Source of the DNA: Woeseiaceae bacterium
Lineage (GTDB): Bacteria > Pseudomonadota > Gammaproteobacteria > Steroidobacterales > Woeseiaceae
Assembly (NCBI GenBank): GCA_030066735.1
Contig: JASJBB010000027.1
Span: 1-40,770 of the forward strand
Length of the DNA: 40,770 nucleotides
Direction of reading: 5' to 3'
Below are positions 1 through 7,179 of this stretch, in pieces. Every line of letters begins with the position of its first letter. The stretch's first letter is position 1. The translations under genes were made by a program, and so were the position numbers. Below the pieces are notes generated by a model. The model ran no database searches. It saw only the letters and a program-made list of their open reading frames with translations, and was not told where the DNA came from.

Positions 1-912
1 AACGTGGGCGGCCTTCCGGTGTATCAGCTGACCGTTAACACCAGCAGCAATATTGTCGTAGCGGAGCTGGGCATAAATGGCGGCCAACAAATTGATAGCG
101 TTGACACGCTTTTGCTTGAGATAAATGGCGGCGCTAATTCTACCACCCTTGTGTGGACAGGGACTTGGTACGAAGTTAACGACCCTGCTTTTGTAAGCGC
201 GGTTGTCGCTGCAGTCGACACGCCGCTTGACTTTTCGGTGACGCCGGTTAGCCCGCCGTCCACTCCGTCGTATTTTAACTTCGACGTGCCGCTCGACATT
301 ATTGATGCCGTCGGCGTTAACGCGTTTAGCTACGACGCGGGCGCGACACAACCCGGCGACACTCTGCTGGTGTTTGTGACATCCGCGGTCGGTGCTGGTC
401 CGCTGTCAGGTGTTACCTATGCTGGCAGCGACATGACGTTGCGTTTCACCCCAACCGGCTGGCCCAACGTAAACGCGCCGCAGACGTGGATTTACACGCT
501 CGACAACCCGCCTGCAAACAGCAATCAAATGGTGGTTACTTACGTGACCTCACCGTCCGCTGTTACCGATCTGCGCGTGTTCGCGATGGTGCTGCGCAAC
601 GGACAGCTTGGCAATATTGAGCAGGCCGCCTATTTTGGTGACACCGGCACCAACGACCTGCCCATTACTATTCAGAGCGCCGACAGTGCCGTACTGCTCG
701 TCTACTCTAATGAACGCTCTAACGAGAACCTCGGCATTGGCCCCGGCAGTGATCCGCTAAGAATCGTTGACGACCGGCAGGCAAACGGGTTTGCCTCGCT
801 GTTTTGCGACAATCTGTCGCCCGGCGCGGGCGTGTTCACGGCGCAGCTAACCACAACCGCTACTGGTCGCCGCCGTCACGCCCTGTTGGTCGAAGTTCTG
901 CCATCGCAATGA
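1..912 (+). CDS. Tail/adhesin beta-sandwich protein, probably cut by the window edge
   Basis: The frame is open from base 1; the first usable start is a GTG at position 4 with no visible ribosome binding site, so the true 5' end may lie outside the window. The product (302 residues from that GTG) is rich in Thr, Val, Gly and Asn with no long helices. Residues ~95-300 look like one beta-sandwich domain (a 'PGDTLLVFV' strand early, 'HALLVEVLP' at the end), a type seen in phage tail and surface proteins. Codon use is more relaxed in third-position GC than in the neighbouring structural genes, as is usual for receptor-binding parts. The 1-kb location next to other tail genes supports a tail role. 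No enzyme motif is visible; the specific function is unknown. Confidence 0.6.
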   Translation, partial: NVGGLPVYQLTVNTSSNIVVAELGINGGQQIDSVDTLLLEINGGANSTTLVWTGTWYEVNDPAFVSAVVAAVDTPLDFSVTPVSPPSTPSYFNFDVPLDIIDAVGVNAFSYDAGATQPGDTLLVFVTSAVGAGPLSGVTYAGSDMTLRFTPTGWPNVNAPQTWIYTLDNPPANSNQMVVTYVTSPSAVTDLRVFAMVLRNGQLGNIEQAAYFGDTGTNDLPITIQSADSAVLLVYSNERSNENLGIGPGSDPLRIVDDRQANGFASLFCDNLSPGAGVFTAQLTTTATGRRRHALLVEVLPSQ

Positions 913-927
913 CGCGCACCACTCAAT

Positions 928-969
928 AGACCTATGAACGAAGAAGAAAGACCTATGAACGAAGAAGAA
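928..969 (+). repeat. Perfect 2 x 21-bp tandem repeat duplicating a translation start
   Basis: Two identical 21-bp units (928-948 and 949-969) lie head to tail. Each carries an in-frame ATG (934 and 955) followed by Asn-Glu-Glu-Glu codons, so the next gene has two equivalent starts seven codons apart. Confidence 0.9.
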
Positions 970-1203
970 GTAAAACACTGCGCCGCCTACATCATGCAGA
1001 AGATGCAGGAGGTCGGCGTCGCCGGTAGCGATACCGAGATCCACACCAGCGCGAAGCAGTTCCTCGCGATGATCATGAAAGGAGAGGTCAATGTTGCCCC
1101 GGCTGAGCTGGCTCCGCCTGAGGTGCCTGTTACCCCTGATGCTAGCGCTAACGGCGTGTCACACGACAACGACAACGTCGAGCTGCCGGATGGAATGTGT
1201 TGA
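934..1203 (+). CDS. Small acidic protein of unknown function in the tail operon
   Basis: An 89-residue acidic protein. The N-terminus is a duplicated MNEEE element produced by the 21-bp tandem repeat, so either the ATG at 934 or the one at 955 could be used. Residues ~10-50 look helical (the 'CAAYIMQKMQEVG' stretch), and the C-terminal ~40 residues are Pro/Ala/Asp-rich and probably disordered. It sits between two tail genes on the same strand, 21 bp after the first. I do not recognise a family. A chaperone, adaptor or small virion role is possible but not shown. Confidence 0.55.
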   Translation: MNEEERPMNEEEVKHCAAYIMQKMQEVGVAGSDTEIHTSAKQFLAMIMKGEVNVAPAELAPPEVPVTPDASANGVSHDNDNVELPDGMC

Positions 1204-1261
1204 CTGTAAAAAAGTTGTCTTTGAGTGCGAAGAAGACGATCGTCTCATCGACGTAGGCTAA
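1190..1261 (+). CDS. Possible 23-residue CxxC microprotein
   Basis: ATG at 1190 opens a 24-codon frame that overlaps the end of the preceding gene by 14 bp and fills almost the whole gap to the next start at 1274. The peptide begins MECVDCKK and has a third Cys near residue 13, a pattern like half a zinc knuckle. No good ribosome binding site is visible and the frame is too short to prove by composition. It could simply be an open gap. Confidence 0.3.
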   Translation: MECVDCKKVVFECEEDDRLIDVG

Positions 1262-1273
1262 AGGTAGAAAACC

Positions 1274-2032
1274 ATGACCGTTGAATCTGGCAGTTCGATC
1301 GCACAACTCGACCCGAACGCGCCGCAGGACTCCGAGCCACTTGGCGAGTCGAACGAGCATATCCAGCGCACCAAGCTCGCGCTGACGTACACGTTCCAAG
1401 GCTCGAACGGTGATCGCTACAACGAAACGAACGGTCCGGTCACGGTCGGGCCGATCGCGCTCAACCGGCTGCCGACCGACGTCGGCAACATCGCCACGGA
1501 GATCGGCCTGAACCTTGATGACGTCGCCGCGGACAGTCGCATCGATGTCATCGAGCAGAACGCCGTGCGCCGCGACATCGAGGAGACGATCACGCTGAGC
1601 TGGGCCTTCAACGGCCCGGTCGCGTTCAGCCCGGCGAACGTGCCGACGGTTGGCGACAATGACATCGCGACCGTCAACCAGATCCCGAGCTACCGCGAGC
1701 GGTCGAGGCTGCAGGTCGCGCCCGTCACGACGACGCCGTACCCGGTCGTCGAGGGCGACCTCGGCAAGAAGCTCAACTACACGGGCACAGTCGCCGCGAC
1801 GATCACTCTCGGCGGCATCGGCGAGGACACCGACCTCCTGTTTGTGACGAACGCGAACCAAGCCCCGAGCAATCCCGACTCGCTCGTGCTGACGCTGACG
1901 ACGAGCGGGTTTTTTCTGCTGCCGAACAACATCGCGGCCAACACGATCACGATCACCGGTCGCTACAAGACGGTTGGCCTGCACAAGGTCGGCGGCAACT
2001 GGCAGGTCTCGGGAGCGGTAGACATAGCGTGA
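1274..2032 (+). CDS. Tail fibre-type structural protein
   Basis: 252 residues; the ATG is preceded by AAAGGTAG. The N-terminal ~50 residues contain a short helical stretch ('NEHIQRTKLALTYTF'), residues ~55-130 include an Ala/Asp-rich linker and a 'SWAFNGPVAF' element, and residues ~140-252 look like a small beta domain ending in 'GNWQVSGAVDIA'. This C-terminal part resembles in style the C-terminal beta region of the long fibre protein at 38130-39902 (a 'TLPALEENT...' type domain), so I infer a fibre or fibre-associated role. It overlaps the next gene by GTGA, suggesting translational coupling. No specific family recognised. Confidence 0.65.
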   Translation: MTVESGSSIAQLDPNAPQDSEPLGESNEHIQRTKLALTYTFQGSNGDRYNETNGPVTVGPIALNRLPTDVGNIATEIGLNLDDVAADSRIDVIEQNAVRRDIEETITLSWAFNGPVAFSPANVPTVGDNDIATVNQIPSYRERSRLQVAPVTTTPYPVVEGDLGKKLNYTGTVAATITLGGIGEDTDLLFVTNANQAPSNPDSLVLTLTTSGFFLLPNNIAANTITITGRYKTVGLHKVGGNWQVSGAVDIA

Positions 2033-2424
2033 GCGGACCCCTTCATTATTTCGCATCACTCGGTGAGCCGAACGATCTGACGGTGACGCTCATCGTCTCG
2101 GTGAGCCCGACGTTCGCGAACGGCGAGGGTCAAGGGTTCGCGCCGTGCGGCAACCCCGGCGAGACCAACTTGGTCCAAGCGATCGTTTCGGGAGGCGTCG
2201 GTCCGTACACGTACCAGTGGGAACGCATCGGCGCCCCGGCGACCTCGGGACCTTGGGTGCCGACCGCACAAGCACAGGATCAGACCGCGTGGGTCGCACC
2301 GGGGCAGGTCTGCACCAACGACGTCAGCGTCACCGAGAACTGGCGCTGCCGGGTGACCGACTCGCAAGGTAACCAAGGCACCGGCACCGTCGATGTGACA
2401 CTGCGATGGATTGACCTGAGCTGA
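2029..2424 (+). CDS. Ig/PKD-like domain virion protein
   Basis: 131 residues, GTG start overlapping the preceding stop by 4 bp. The sequence from ~50 reads as one Ig/PKD-like beta-sandwich: a 'GGVGPYTYQWER' strand, a central loop, then 'WRCRVTDSQGN' and 'GTVDVTLRW', the classic strand pattern of phage Ig-like domains. Such domains decorate virions and bind weakly to carbohydrate. Cys residues at ~40, 94 and 106 could pair. The location inside the tail operon supports a surface-exposed structural protein. The stop overlaps the next ATG by one base. Confidence 0.7.
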   Translation: MSGPLHYFASLGEPNDLTVTLIVSVSPTFANGEGQGFAPCGNPGETNLVQAIVSGGVGPYTYQWERIGAPATSGPWVPTAQAQDQTAWVAPGQVCTNDVSVTENWRCRVTDSQGNQGTGTVDVTLRWIDLS

Positions 2425-4061
2425 TGGATACGACACGCACACCGATCAGGGAGTACGGACTCGGGGGCATCATCCGAGACGTCCGCCCGTGGGATGTGCC
2501 CGCAAACTCGTTCACCACGCTCAACAACGTGCGCATCGAGGACGCGTCACTCTCCACGCTCGGTGACATCTCGACCGCGTTCGGCCCGTTCACGGCGGAC
2601 GACGTCGGCGGCGAGATCAAGCCTGTTTACGGCGCGCCGTTCTGGATCGATGGCGGTAACGTCGTGATCCTCGTGTTCGACAACGGCGAGGTGCGCTCGT
2701 ACAGCCAGACCAACCCGACGGCGGCGTACGTGCTGCAGAGGACCGGGCTCAACACGAGCGCGCCGTTCTATCACACGCAGTCGGGCGAGTACTTTCACCT
2801 GACCTCGAAGACGAACGACCCGCAGACGCTCGCCGCCGCGGACGCGAACACGGCGAACAGCATGGTCAATATGCCGGGCTGGCCCGACAACTACCGCTGC
2901 GGCATTCTCGAGTCGTACAAGAACACACTGGTGGCGGCCGACATCACCGTCTCCGGCTCCGACAGGCCGAACCTCGTGAAGTGGTCCGATATCTTCGTCG
3001 AGGGCGATACTGCGTGGCGCTGGGACCCGGCGGACGCGACGATCGTTGCGGGCGAGAACCCGATCCAGTCGAACGGTCAGGGCATCAACGCGATGAAGCC
3101 GCTGCGCGACTCGCTGATGATCTACTTCGACCGCTCGATGTGGCGCATGGACCTTGTCGGCGGCCAGCTCGTGATGCAGTTCCGCAAGGTGTTCAACGAC
3201 GACGGCGCGCAAAGCAAATACGCAGTCGATTCCCTTGGCGGTCGCGCGCTTGTGGTCGGCATCCGCGACATCTACCTGCACGACGGTGTGCAAAAGCAGT
3301 CGCTCTCCGACGGCAAGCTGACGCGTGCGTTCTTCTCGTCGCTGCAGCGCAACTACCCGGTCCGCGTGCTGCGCTACGCGCTCAGAAACGAGACATGGAT
3401 CACCTACCGCGACCGCACCGACGGCGAGGCGAACCGGGCGCTGGTCTACAACTCGCTGCACAACAGCTTCACGCCGGTTGACCTCACCAACCCGACCTCG
3501 AGCGTTGGCGACTTTGTCGGCCTGTTCACGGGTCCGCGGCTCTCGTCGAGCGTCACGACGTACGCCGACATCTCGGCGAGCTTGCCCGAGCCGAACGGGC
3601 CCGACTACAACGCGTTCAACACGATCAGCTACGCCGACGTCTACTCGACGGCGGAGGACACGGTCTTCTACGGGCTTTCTGACACGCCCGGCGTCGTGCT
3701 GGATCTTGACGCCATTACAGGTGACGCACGATTCCGCCTGAACACGTTCATCGAGCACTCGCGGATCGATCTCGACGAGTGGCTGCAGACATCAGGCGAC
3801 AAGGTCGTGTATATCTCAAGGCTGTACCCGCAGTACTCGGGCAAGGGCCGCCTCGAGATCCGTTTCGGCGTGGCGGCGACCACCAGCAGCTCGATCGAGT
3901 GGGGCGACTGGCAGGAGTTCGATCTTGCCAGCGACTACGCAATCGATTTCCGATCGGCGGGCAGGTTCCTTGCGTACCAGATCCGCCCGTTCACAGCAGA
4001 GGCACCCTCGTTCGCATGCTCCGGGATGGACATGGAGTGGGCGGTGATCGGTGAACAATGA
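2424..4061 (+). CDS. Large tail protein, possible tail nozzle/tubular protein B analogue
   Basis: 545 residues. The N-terminus ('YGLGGIIRDVRPWDVP', then 'TTLNNVRIEDASL') and the following long series of beta strands with recurrent aromatic-Asp turns ('FWIDGGNVVILVFDNGEV', 'DSLMIYFDRSMWRM', 'ALVVGIRDIYLHDG') look like a beta-propeller, the fold of podovirus nozzle and stabilisation proteins. It lies between small decoration or fibre proteins and overlaps the next gene by ATGA. The size and position fit the tail nozzle that is added below the adaptor. I base the call on style and context, not on a diagnostic motif, so a different tail hub role is possible. Confidence 0.6.
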   Translation: MDTTRTPIREYGLGGIIRDVRPWDVPANSFTTLNNVRIEDASLSTLGDISTAFGPFTADDVGGEIKPVYGAPFWIDGGNVVILVFDNGEVRSYSQTNPTAAYVLQRTGLNTSAPFYHTQSGEYFHLTSKTNDPQTLAAADANTANSMVNMPGWPDNYRCGILESYKNTLVAADITVSGSDRPNLVKWSDIFVEGDTAWRWDPADATIVAGENPIQSNGQGINAMKPLRDSLMIYFDRSMWRMDLVGGQLVMQFRKVFNDDGAQSKYAVDSLGGRALVVGIRDIYLHDGVQKQSLSDGKLTRAFFSSLQRNYPVRVLRYALRNETWITYRDRTDGEANRALVYNSLHNSFTPVDLTNPTSSVGDFVGLFTGPRLSSSVTTYADISASLPEPNGPDYNAFNTISYADVYSTAEDTVFYGLSDTPGVVLDLDAITGDARFRLNTFIEHSRIDLDEWLQTSGDKVVYISRLYPQYSGKGRLEIRFGVAATTSSSIEWGDWQEFDLASDYAIDFRSAGRFLAYQIRPFTAEAPSFACSGMDMEWAVIGEQ

Positions 4062-4795
4062 GCGAGCAGCAGTCGTTCGACTACTACGTCCACACGCCGA
4101 TCACGGAGACGTCTGACGGCGTCAACGACGCGCTTAACGAGATCTCGAGCAACCTGCAGCGTGCGACCCTGTCGCCCGCCTTCCCGACGTACAGCGTTGA
4201 GCCGAAGCGCGTTTACAACGGGCTGACGCTGTACGCTGACGGCACCAACTGGGACCCCGGCGAGGGCGCGGGTCTGTACACCTATCATTCCGGCTCGTGG
4301 CGGCTGCTGTCGTCCGACGAGAAGGCCGAGCAGAAGTACGTGGCTGCGGGCTACGGATCAATACGTCAAAGCGTTTCAACGCCAATTACTATCGACGCGG
4401 GATGGACAACAATCCCGTTTGATACTTCGGTGCTCGCTGTGCCGAAAAACGTCGAGCAAAACATTGCTAACAATTCTCTTCGTCCGTTGGTGGAGGGGAT
4501 TGTCGTAATTTCTGCTGAGTTTACGCTGGCTCACAATGAGTCCAACCAAGGACGGGTTCTAAACGTACGGGGTCACAACCTTGATGACAACGTATCTACA
4601 GGGACCATTCCTTACGCGGTGGCGAGAAACCAGCCGGGGTCCAATGTCAGCCTGCAAGTTATGGCAACCATCGATGCTGACAGGGTCGGTGATAGCTACG
4701 TTATTCAGGTTCAAGCAGGCTCAGGGTCGTTCTCTGGCGTCAGCGTTGAGTACGCTAACTTTTTGATGTACTACATAAGCGAAGATTTATCGTGA
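4058..4795 (+). CDS. Mosaic tail protein with exchanged C-terminal beta domain
   Basis: 245 residues, ATGA overlap with the preceding gene. Residues 1-~95 contain a 'NGLTLYADGTNWDPGEG' element like the 'GTVYYNTQSRELKIFDGTDF' segment of the fibre gene at 38130, a common module for attaching to the tail. Residues ~98-245 are a beta-rich C-terminal domain resembling a jelly roll. Base composition changes sharply near 4350: upstream codons mostly end in G or C, downstream codons often end in A or T. This marks a module join between an anchoring N-terminus and a foreign receptor-binding C-terminus. The exact ligand is unknown. Confidence 0.6.
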   Translation: MSEQQSFDYYVHTPITETSDGVNDALNEISSNLQRATLSPAFPTYSVEPKRVYNGLTLYADGTNWDPGEGAGLYTYHSGSWRLLSSDEKAEQKYVAAGYGSIRQSVSTPITIDAGWTTIPFDTSVLAVPKNVEQNIANNSLRPLVEGIVVISAEFTLAHNESNQGRVLNVRGHNLDDNVSTGTIPYAVARNQPGSNVSLQVMATIDADRVGDSYVIQVQAGSGSFSGVSVEYANFLMYYISEDLS

Positions 4796-4805
4796 GGCGT
4801 TAGCC

Positions 4806-5969
4806 ATGGGATTCTTTTCCGACCTGTTCAAAACTAAAAGCACCAGCCGCAACGACCCGTACGCAGAGGCGAGCGGGGCGATCGACGCGGGGCTCGGCCT
4901 CCTCGAGCGCGGCATGGCGAGCCCGTGGCGGGCCTACGGCGGCGACCTCGTCGCTGGCTTCAACCCGTACCAGATGGGCGCCTTCGAGGGCATGGCGGGC
5001 TACGGCGCCGGCATGGGCGGTGGCATCGCCAACGCGCTGACCGGCGCAGGCCTCGCAGGCCTCGGCGGCGGACTCGACGCGTACGGCAACGTCATGAGCG
5101 GGCTCGATGGCGGCGCTCCGCAGGTCGGCCAGATCGACTTCGACTACGCGCGGAGCATCGCCGAGAACCCGTATGTGGACGGCATGATCGCCGACAGCCT
5201 GCGCGACCCGTACCGCCAGCTCACCGAGCAGACGATGCCGGGCATCGACGTCAACGCGGCCATGGCCGGGCAGGCCTCGGGCTCGCGCGCAGGCGTCGCC
5301 GAGGCGCTCGCTAATCGTGCCTACGACGATCGCGCAGCGGACGTCGCCGCGAACATTCGCGGTGCCGCCTACAACCAAGGCCTCGGCATGGCGCAGCAGC
5401 AGGCCATGGCGAACCCGAGCCTCGCGCTGCAGGGGCTCGGGCTCCAGCTCAACGCGGGCAACGCGCTGACGAGCCTCGGCATGGGCGGACTTGGTCAGGG
5501 CTACGGCATGGGCGTCAACAACCTGAGCCTCGGCCTGACTGCGGGCGACCGCATGCAGGCGCAGGCGCAGCGCGGCCTCGACAGCGCCTACGAGCAGTAC
5601 CAGCGCAACCAGATGCTGCCGTTCCTGCAGGCGCAGATGGGCCTGCCGATGGCGAGCCAGATCGGCGGCCAGTTTGGCACGCAGACCAACACGCAGAGCA
5701 TGAACCCGGTCGGCGGCCTGCTGAACATTGGCGGCCAGATCGCGGGCGGTATGATGGCAGGCGGCATGAATCCGTTCGGCGCGATCGCCGGAATGTTTGG
5801 CGGCGGAGGCGGCGGCGCGCCACAAAGCGCGATGTCGTACAGCTCGATGGGCACCTACAATCCGTTCGCCGGCATGTTCCCCGGCATGATGGGCGCGCCG
5901 CCACCGATGGCGAGCCCGATGGGCACCTACAATCCGTTCGCCGGAATGTTCCCCGGCATGAGAGGCTGA
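4806..5969 (+). CDS. Gly/Met/Ala-rich virion (ejection-type) protein
   Basis: 387 residues; the ATG follows GAGGCGTTAGCC. It begins 'MGFFSDLF', then 'NPYQMGAFEGMAGYG' and long Gly/Ala/Met/Gln-rich stretches. Phage proteins of this type, encoded after the tail genes, are the small internal proteins ejected with DNA (compare P22 gp7 or T7 gp14 by position, not by identity). Residues ~115-210 are helical with a 'QASGSRAGVAEALANRAYDDRA' style segment that is common in such proteins. The C-terminus carries two copies of the motif MGTYNPFAGMFPGM, and a third copy opens the next gene in another frame. The stop is only one base from the next ATG. Confidence 0.65.
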   Translation: MGFFSDLFKTKSTSRNDPYAEASGAIDAGLGLLERGMASPWRAYGGDLVAGFNPYQMGAFEGMAGYGAGMGGGIANALTGAGLAGLGGGLDAYGNVMSGLDGGAPQVGQIDFDYARSIAENPYVDGMIADSLRDPYRQLTEQTMPGIDVNAAMAGQASGSRAGVAEALANRAYDDRAADVAANIRGAAYNQGLGMAQQQAMANPSLALQGLGLQLNAGNALTSLGMGGLGQGYGMGVNNLSLGLTAGDRMQAQAQRGLDSAYEQYQRNQMLPFLQAQMGLPMASQIGGQFGTQTNTQSMNPVGGLLNIGGQIAGGMMAGGMNPFGAIAGMFGGGGGGAPQSAMSYSSMGTYNPFAGMFPGMMGAPPPMASPMGTYNPFAGMFPGMRG

Positions 5970-6021
5970 GATGGGACCGATGGGACCGCACAATCCGTTC
6001 GCTGGAATGTTCCCCGGCATG
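5847..6021 (+). repeat. Three 42-bp repeats crossing a gene boundary
   Basis: Near-identical 42-bp units lie at 5847-5888, 5919-5960 and 5980-6021. The first two encode MGTYNPFAGMFPGM at the end of the upstream gene and the third encodes MGPHNPFAGMFPGM at the start of the downstream gene, which is in the +1 frame. A degenerate copy (MNPFGAIAGMFGG) precedes them near 5766. Confidence 0.9.
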
Positions 6022-7170
6022 ACGAGCCCGCAGGCCCTGCCGCCGCAGCAGGCCCTGTCGCCGCCTGAGGCGCCAATGCAGGCGCCGATGCAGGCGCCGA
6101 TGCAGGCGACGGGACCGGCGATGATGACGACGCCTCCTCCGGGCTCTCAGGGCGGCCTGCCGCCGATGCTGAACCCGCGGCAGATGCTCTGGGGCGGTTT
6201 GCTGATGGACATCGGCAACTACATCGGCAGCGCGGGCCAGCGCCCGATGCAGGGCCTCGGGCCGCGGATGATGATGGCCGCCGAGCAGCAGAACTATCAG
6301 CGCGCGCAGACCGCTGAGGATCGCCGCCGCGAGGACCAGCGCCGTCAGGACATGCTCGACTACCGGGCGGAGTCGCTCACGCCGCAGAGCGTGCGTGAGT
6401 ACCAGTACGCCGTCGGGCAGGGCTACCCGGGCACGCTTGAGGACTGGTTGCTCGAGCAGGACACGTACGGGGGCTCCGTGCCGGGTAACATTCAGGAGTA
6501 CCAGCTCGCGGTCGATCAGGGCTACGACGGCAACTTCACCGACTTCAAGAAAGAGTACCTGACGCCCGACAAGCGCACGACGCTCGAGCGCGAGTACGAG
6601 CGCGCCGTCACCGAGGACGCGTACGCGGGCACGTTCTACCAGTACGCGTCCGAGCAGGAGCGTCTGGCCGATCGCGCCAAGGGCGAGGAGGCGGCACAGC
6701 TCGCCGCGCGCTCGGAACTGCCGCGGCTCGCGTCCTCGCAGCGCACCTTCCTGAACAGCCTCAGGGATCTCAGGAACACGCTGAAGGACGTTGACACCGG
6801 TAAGCTTGAGGGCCGCGTCAGCGAGTACTTCTCGGCGCAGTTCCAAGCCGCGCAGGCGAAGGTCAACCAGATCGCACTCGAGAACATCGCCACGCTCGCC
6901 GAGAAGGGCGTGCGCCTGAACCCGATCACCGAGAACGAGCTGCGCCTGCTCCTGTCCACGGCGCCGCAGATGACCAACGACCCGGAGGCGAACTTCGCGA
7001 TCATCGACGACTGGATCAAGAACGCCGAGTCGAGCCTGCGCGAGGTCAACCGTCAGGTGGACTGGATCGACAAGGGCAACAACATTCTCGACTACCGTCC
7101 GCAGGAGTCGTGGGCCGACCCGGACGCCGTTCAAGGTGCCGACGGTATCCGCGGGCTGTCGTTCGACTAG
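5971..7170 (+). CDS. Virion (ejection-type) protein with triplicated YxxAV motif
   Basis: 399 residues. Residues 1-~65 are Met/Pro/Gln-rich with three to four MQAP repeats (12-bp DNA units at 6076-6111). Residues ~90-130 form a charged helix. Between ~137 and ~225 a motif of about 28 residues occurs three times: 'REYQYAVGQGYPGTLEDW', 'QEYQLAVDQGYDGNFTDF' and 'REYERAVTEDAYAGTFYQY'. Similar short 'Y..A..QG..G...D' repeats are frequent in phage internal proteins. The C-terminal ~170 residues are helical. It is packed one base after the preceding gene in the +1 frame and shares its terminal repeat. An internal or ejected role is inferred from context. Confidence 0.65.
   Translation: MGPMGPHNPFAGMFPGMTSPQALPPQQALSPPEAPMQAPMQAPMQATGPAMMTTPPPGSQGGLPPMLNPRQMLWGGLLMDIGNYIGSAGQRPMQGLGPRMMMAAEQQNYQRAQTAEDRRREDQRRQDMLDYRAESLTPQSVREYQYAVGQGYPGTLEDWLLEQDTYGGSVPGNIQEYQLAVDQGYDGNFTDFKKEYLTPDKRTTLEREYERAVTEDAYAGTFYQYASEQERLADRAKGEEAAQLAARSELPRLASSQRTFLNSLRDLRNTLKDVDTGKLEGRVSEYFSAQFQAAQAKVNQIALENIATLAEKGVRLNPITENELRLLLSTAPQMTNDPEANFAIIDDWIKNAESSLREVNRQVDWIDKGNNILDYRPQESWADPDAVQGADGIRGLSFD
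6076..6111 (+). repeat. 12-bp tandem repeats encoding MQAP units
   Basis: Three consecutive 12-bp units (ATGCAGGCGCCG, the last ending ACG) encode Met-Gln-Ala-Pro. A further diverged unit precedes them. This is a low-complexity linker near the N-terminus of the ejection-type protein. Confidence 0.8.
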
Positions 7171-7179
7171 GGGAGCACG

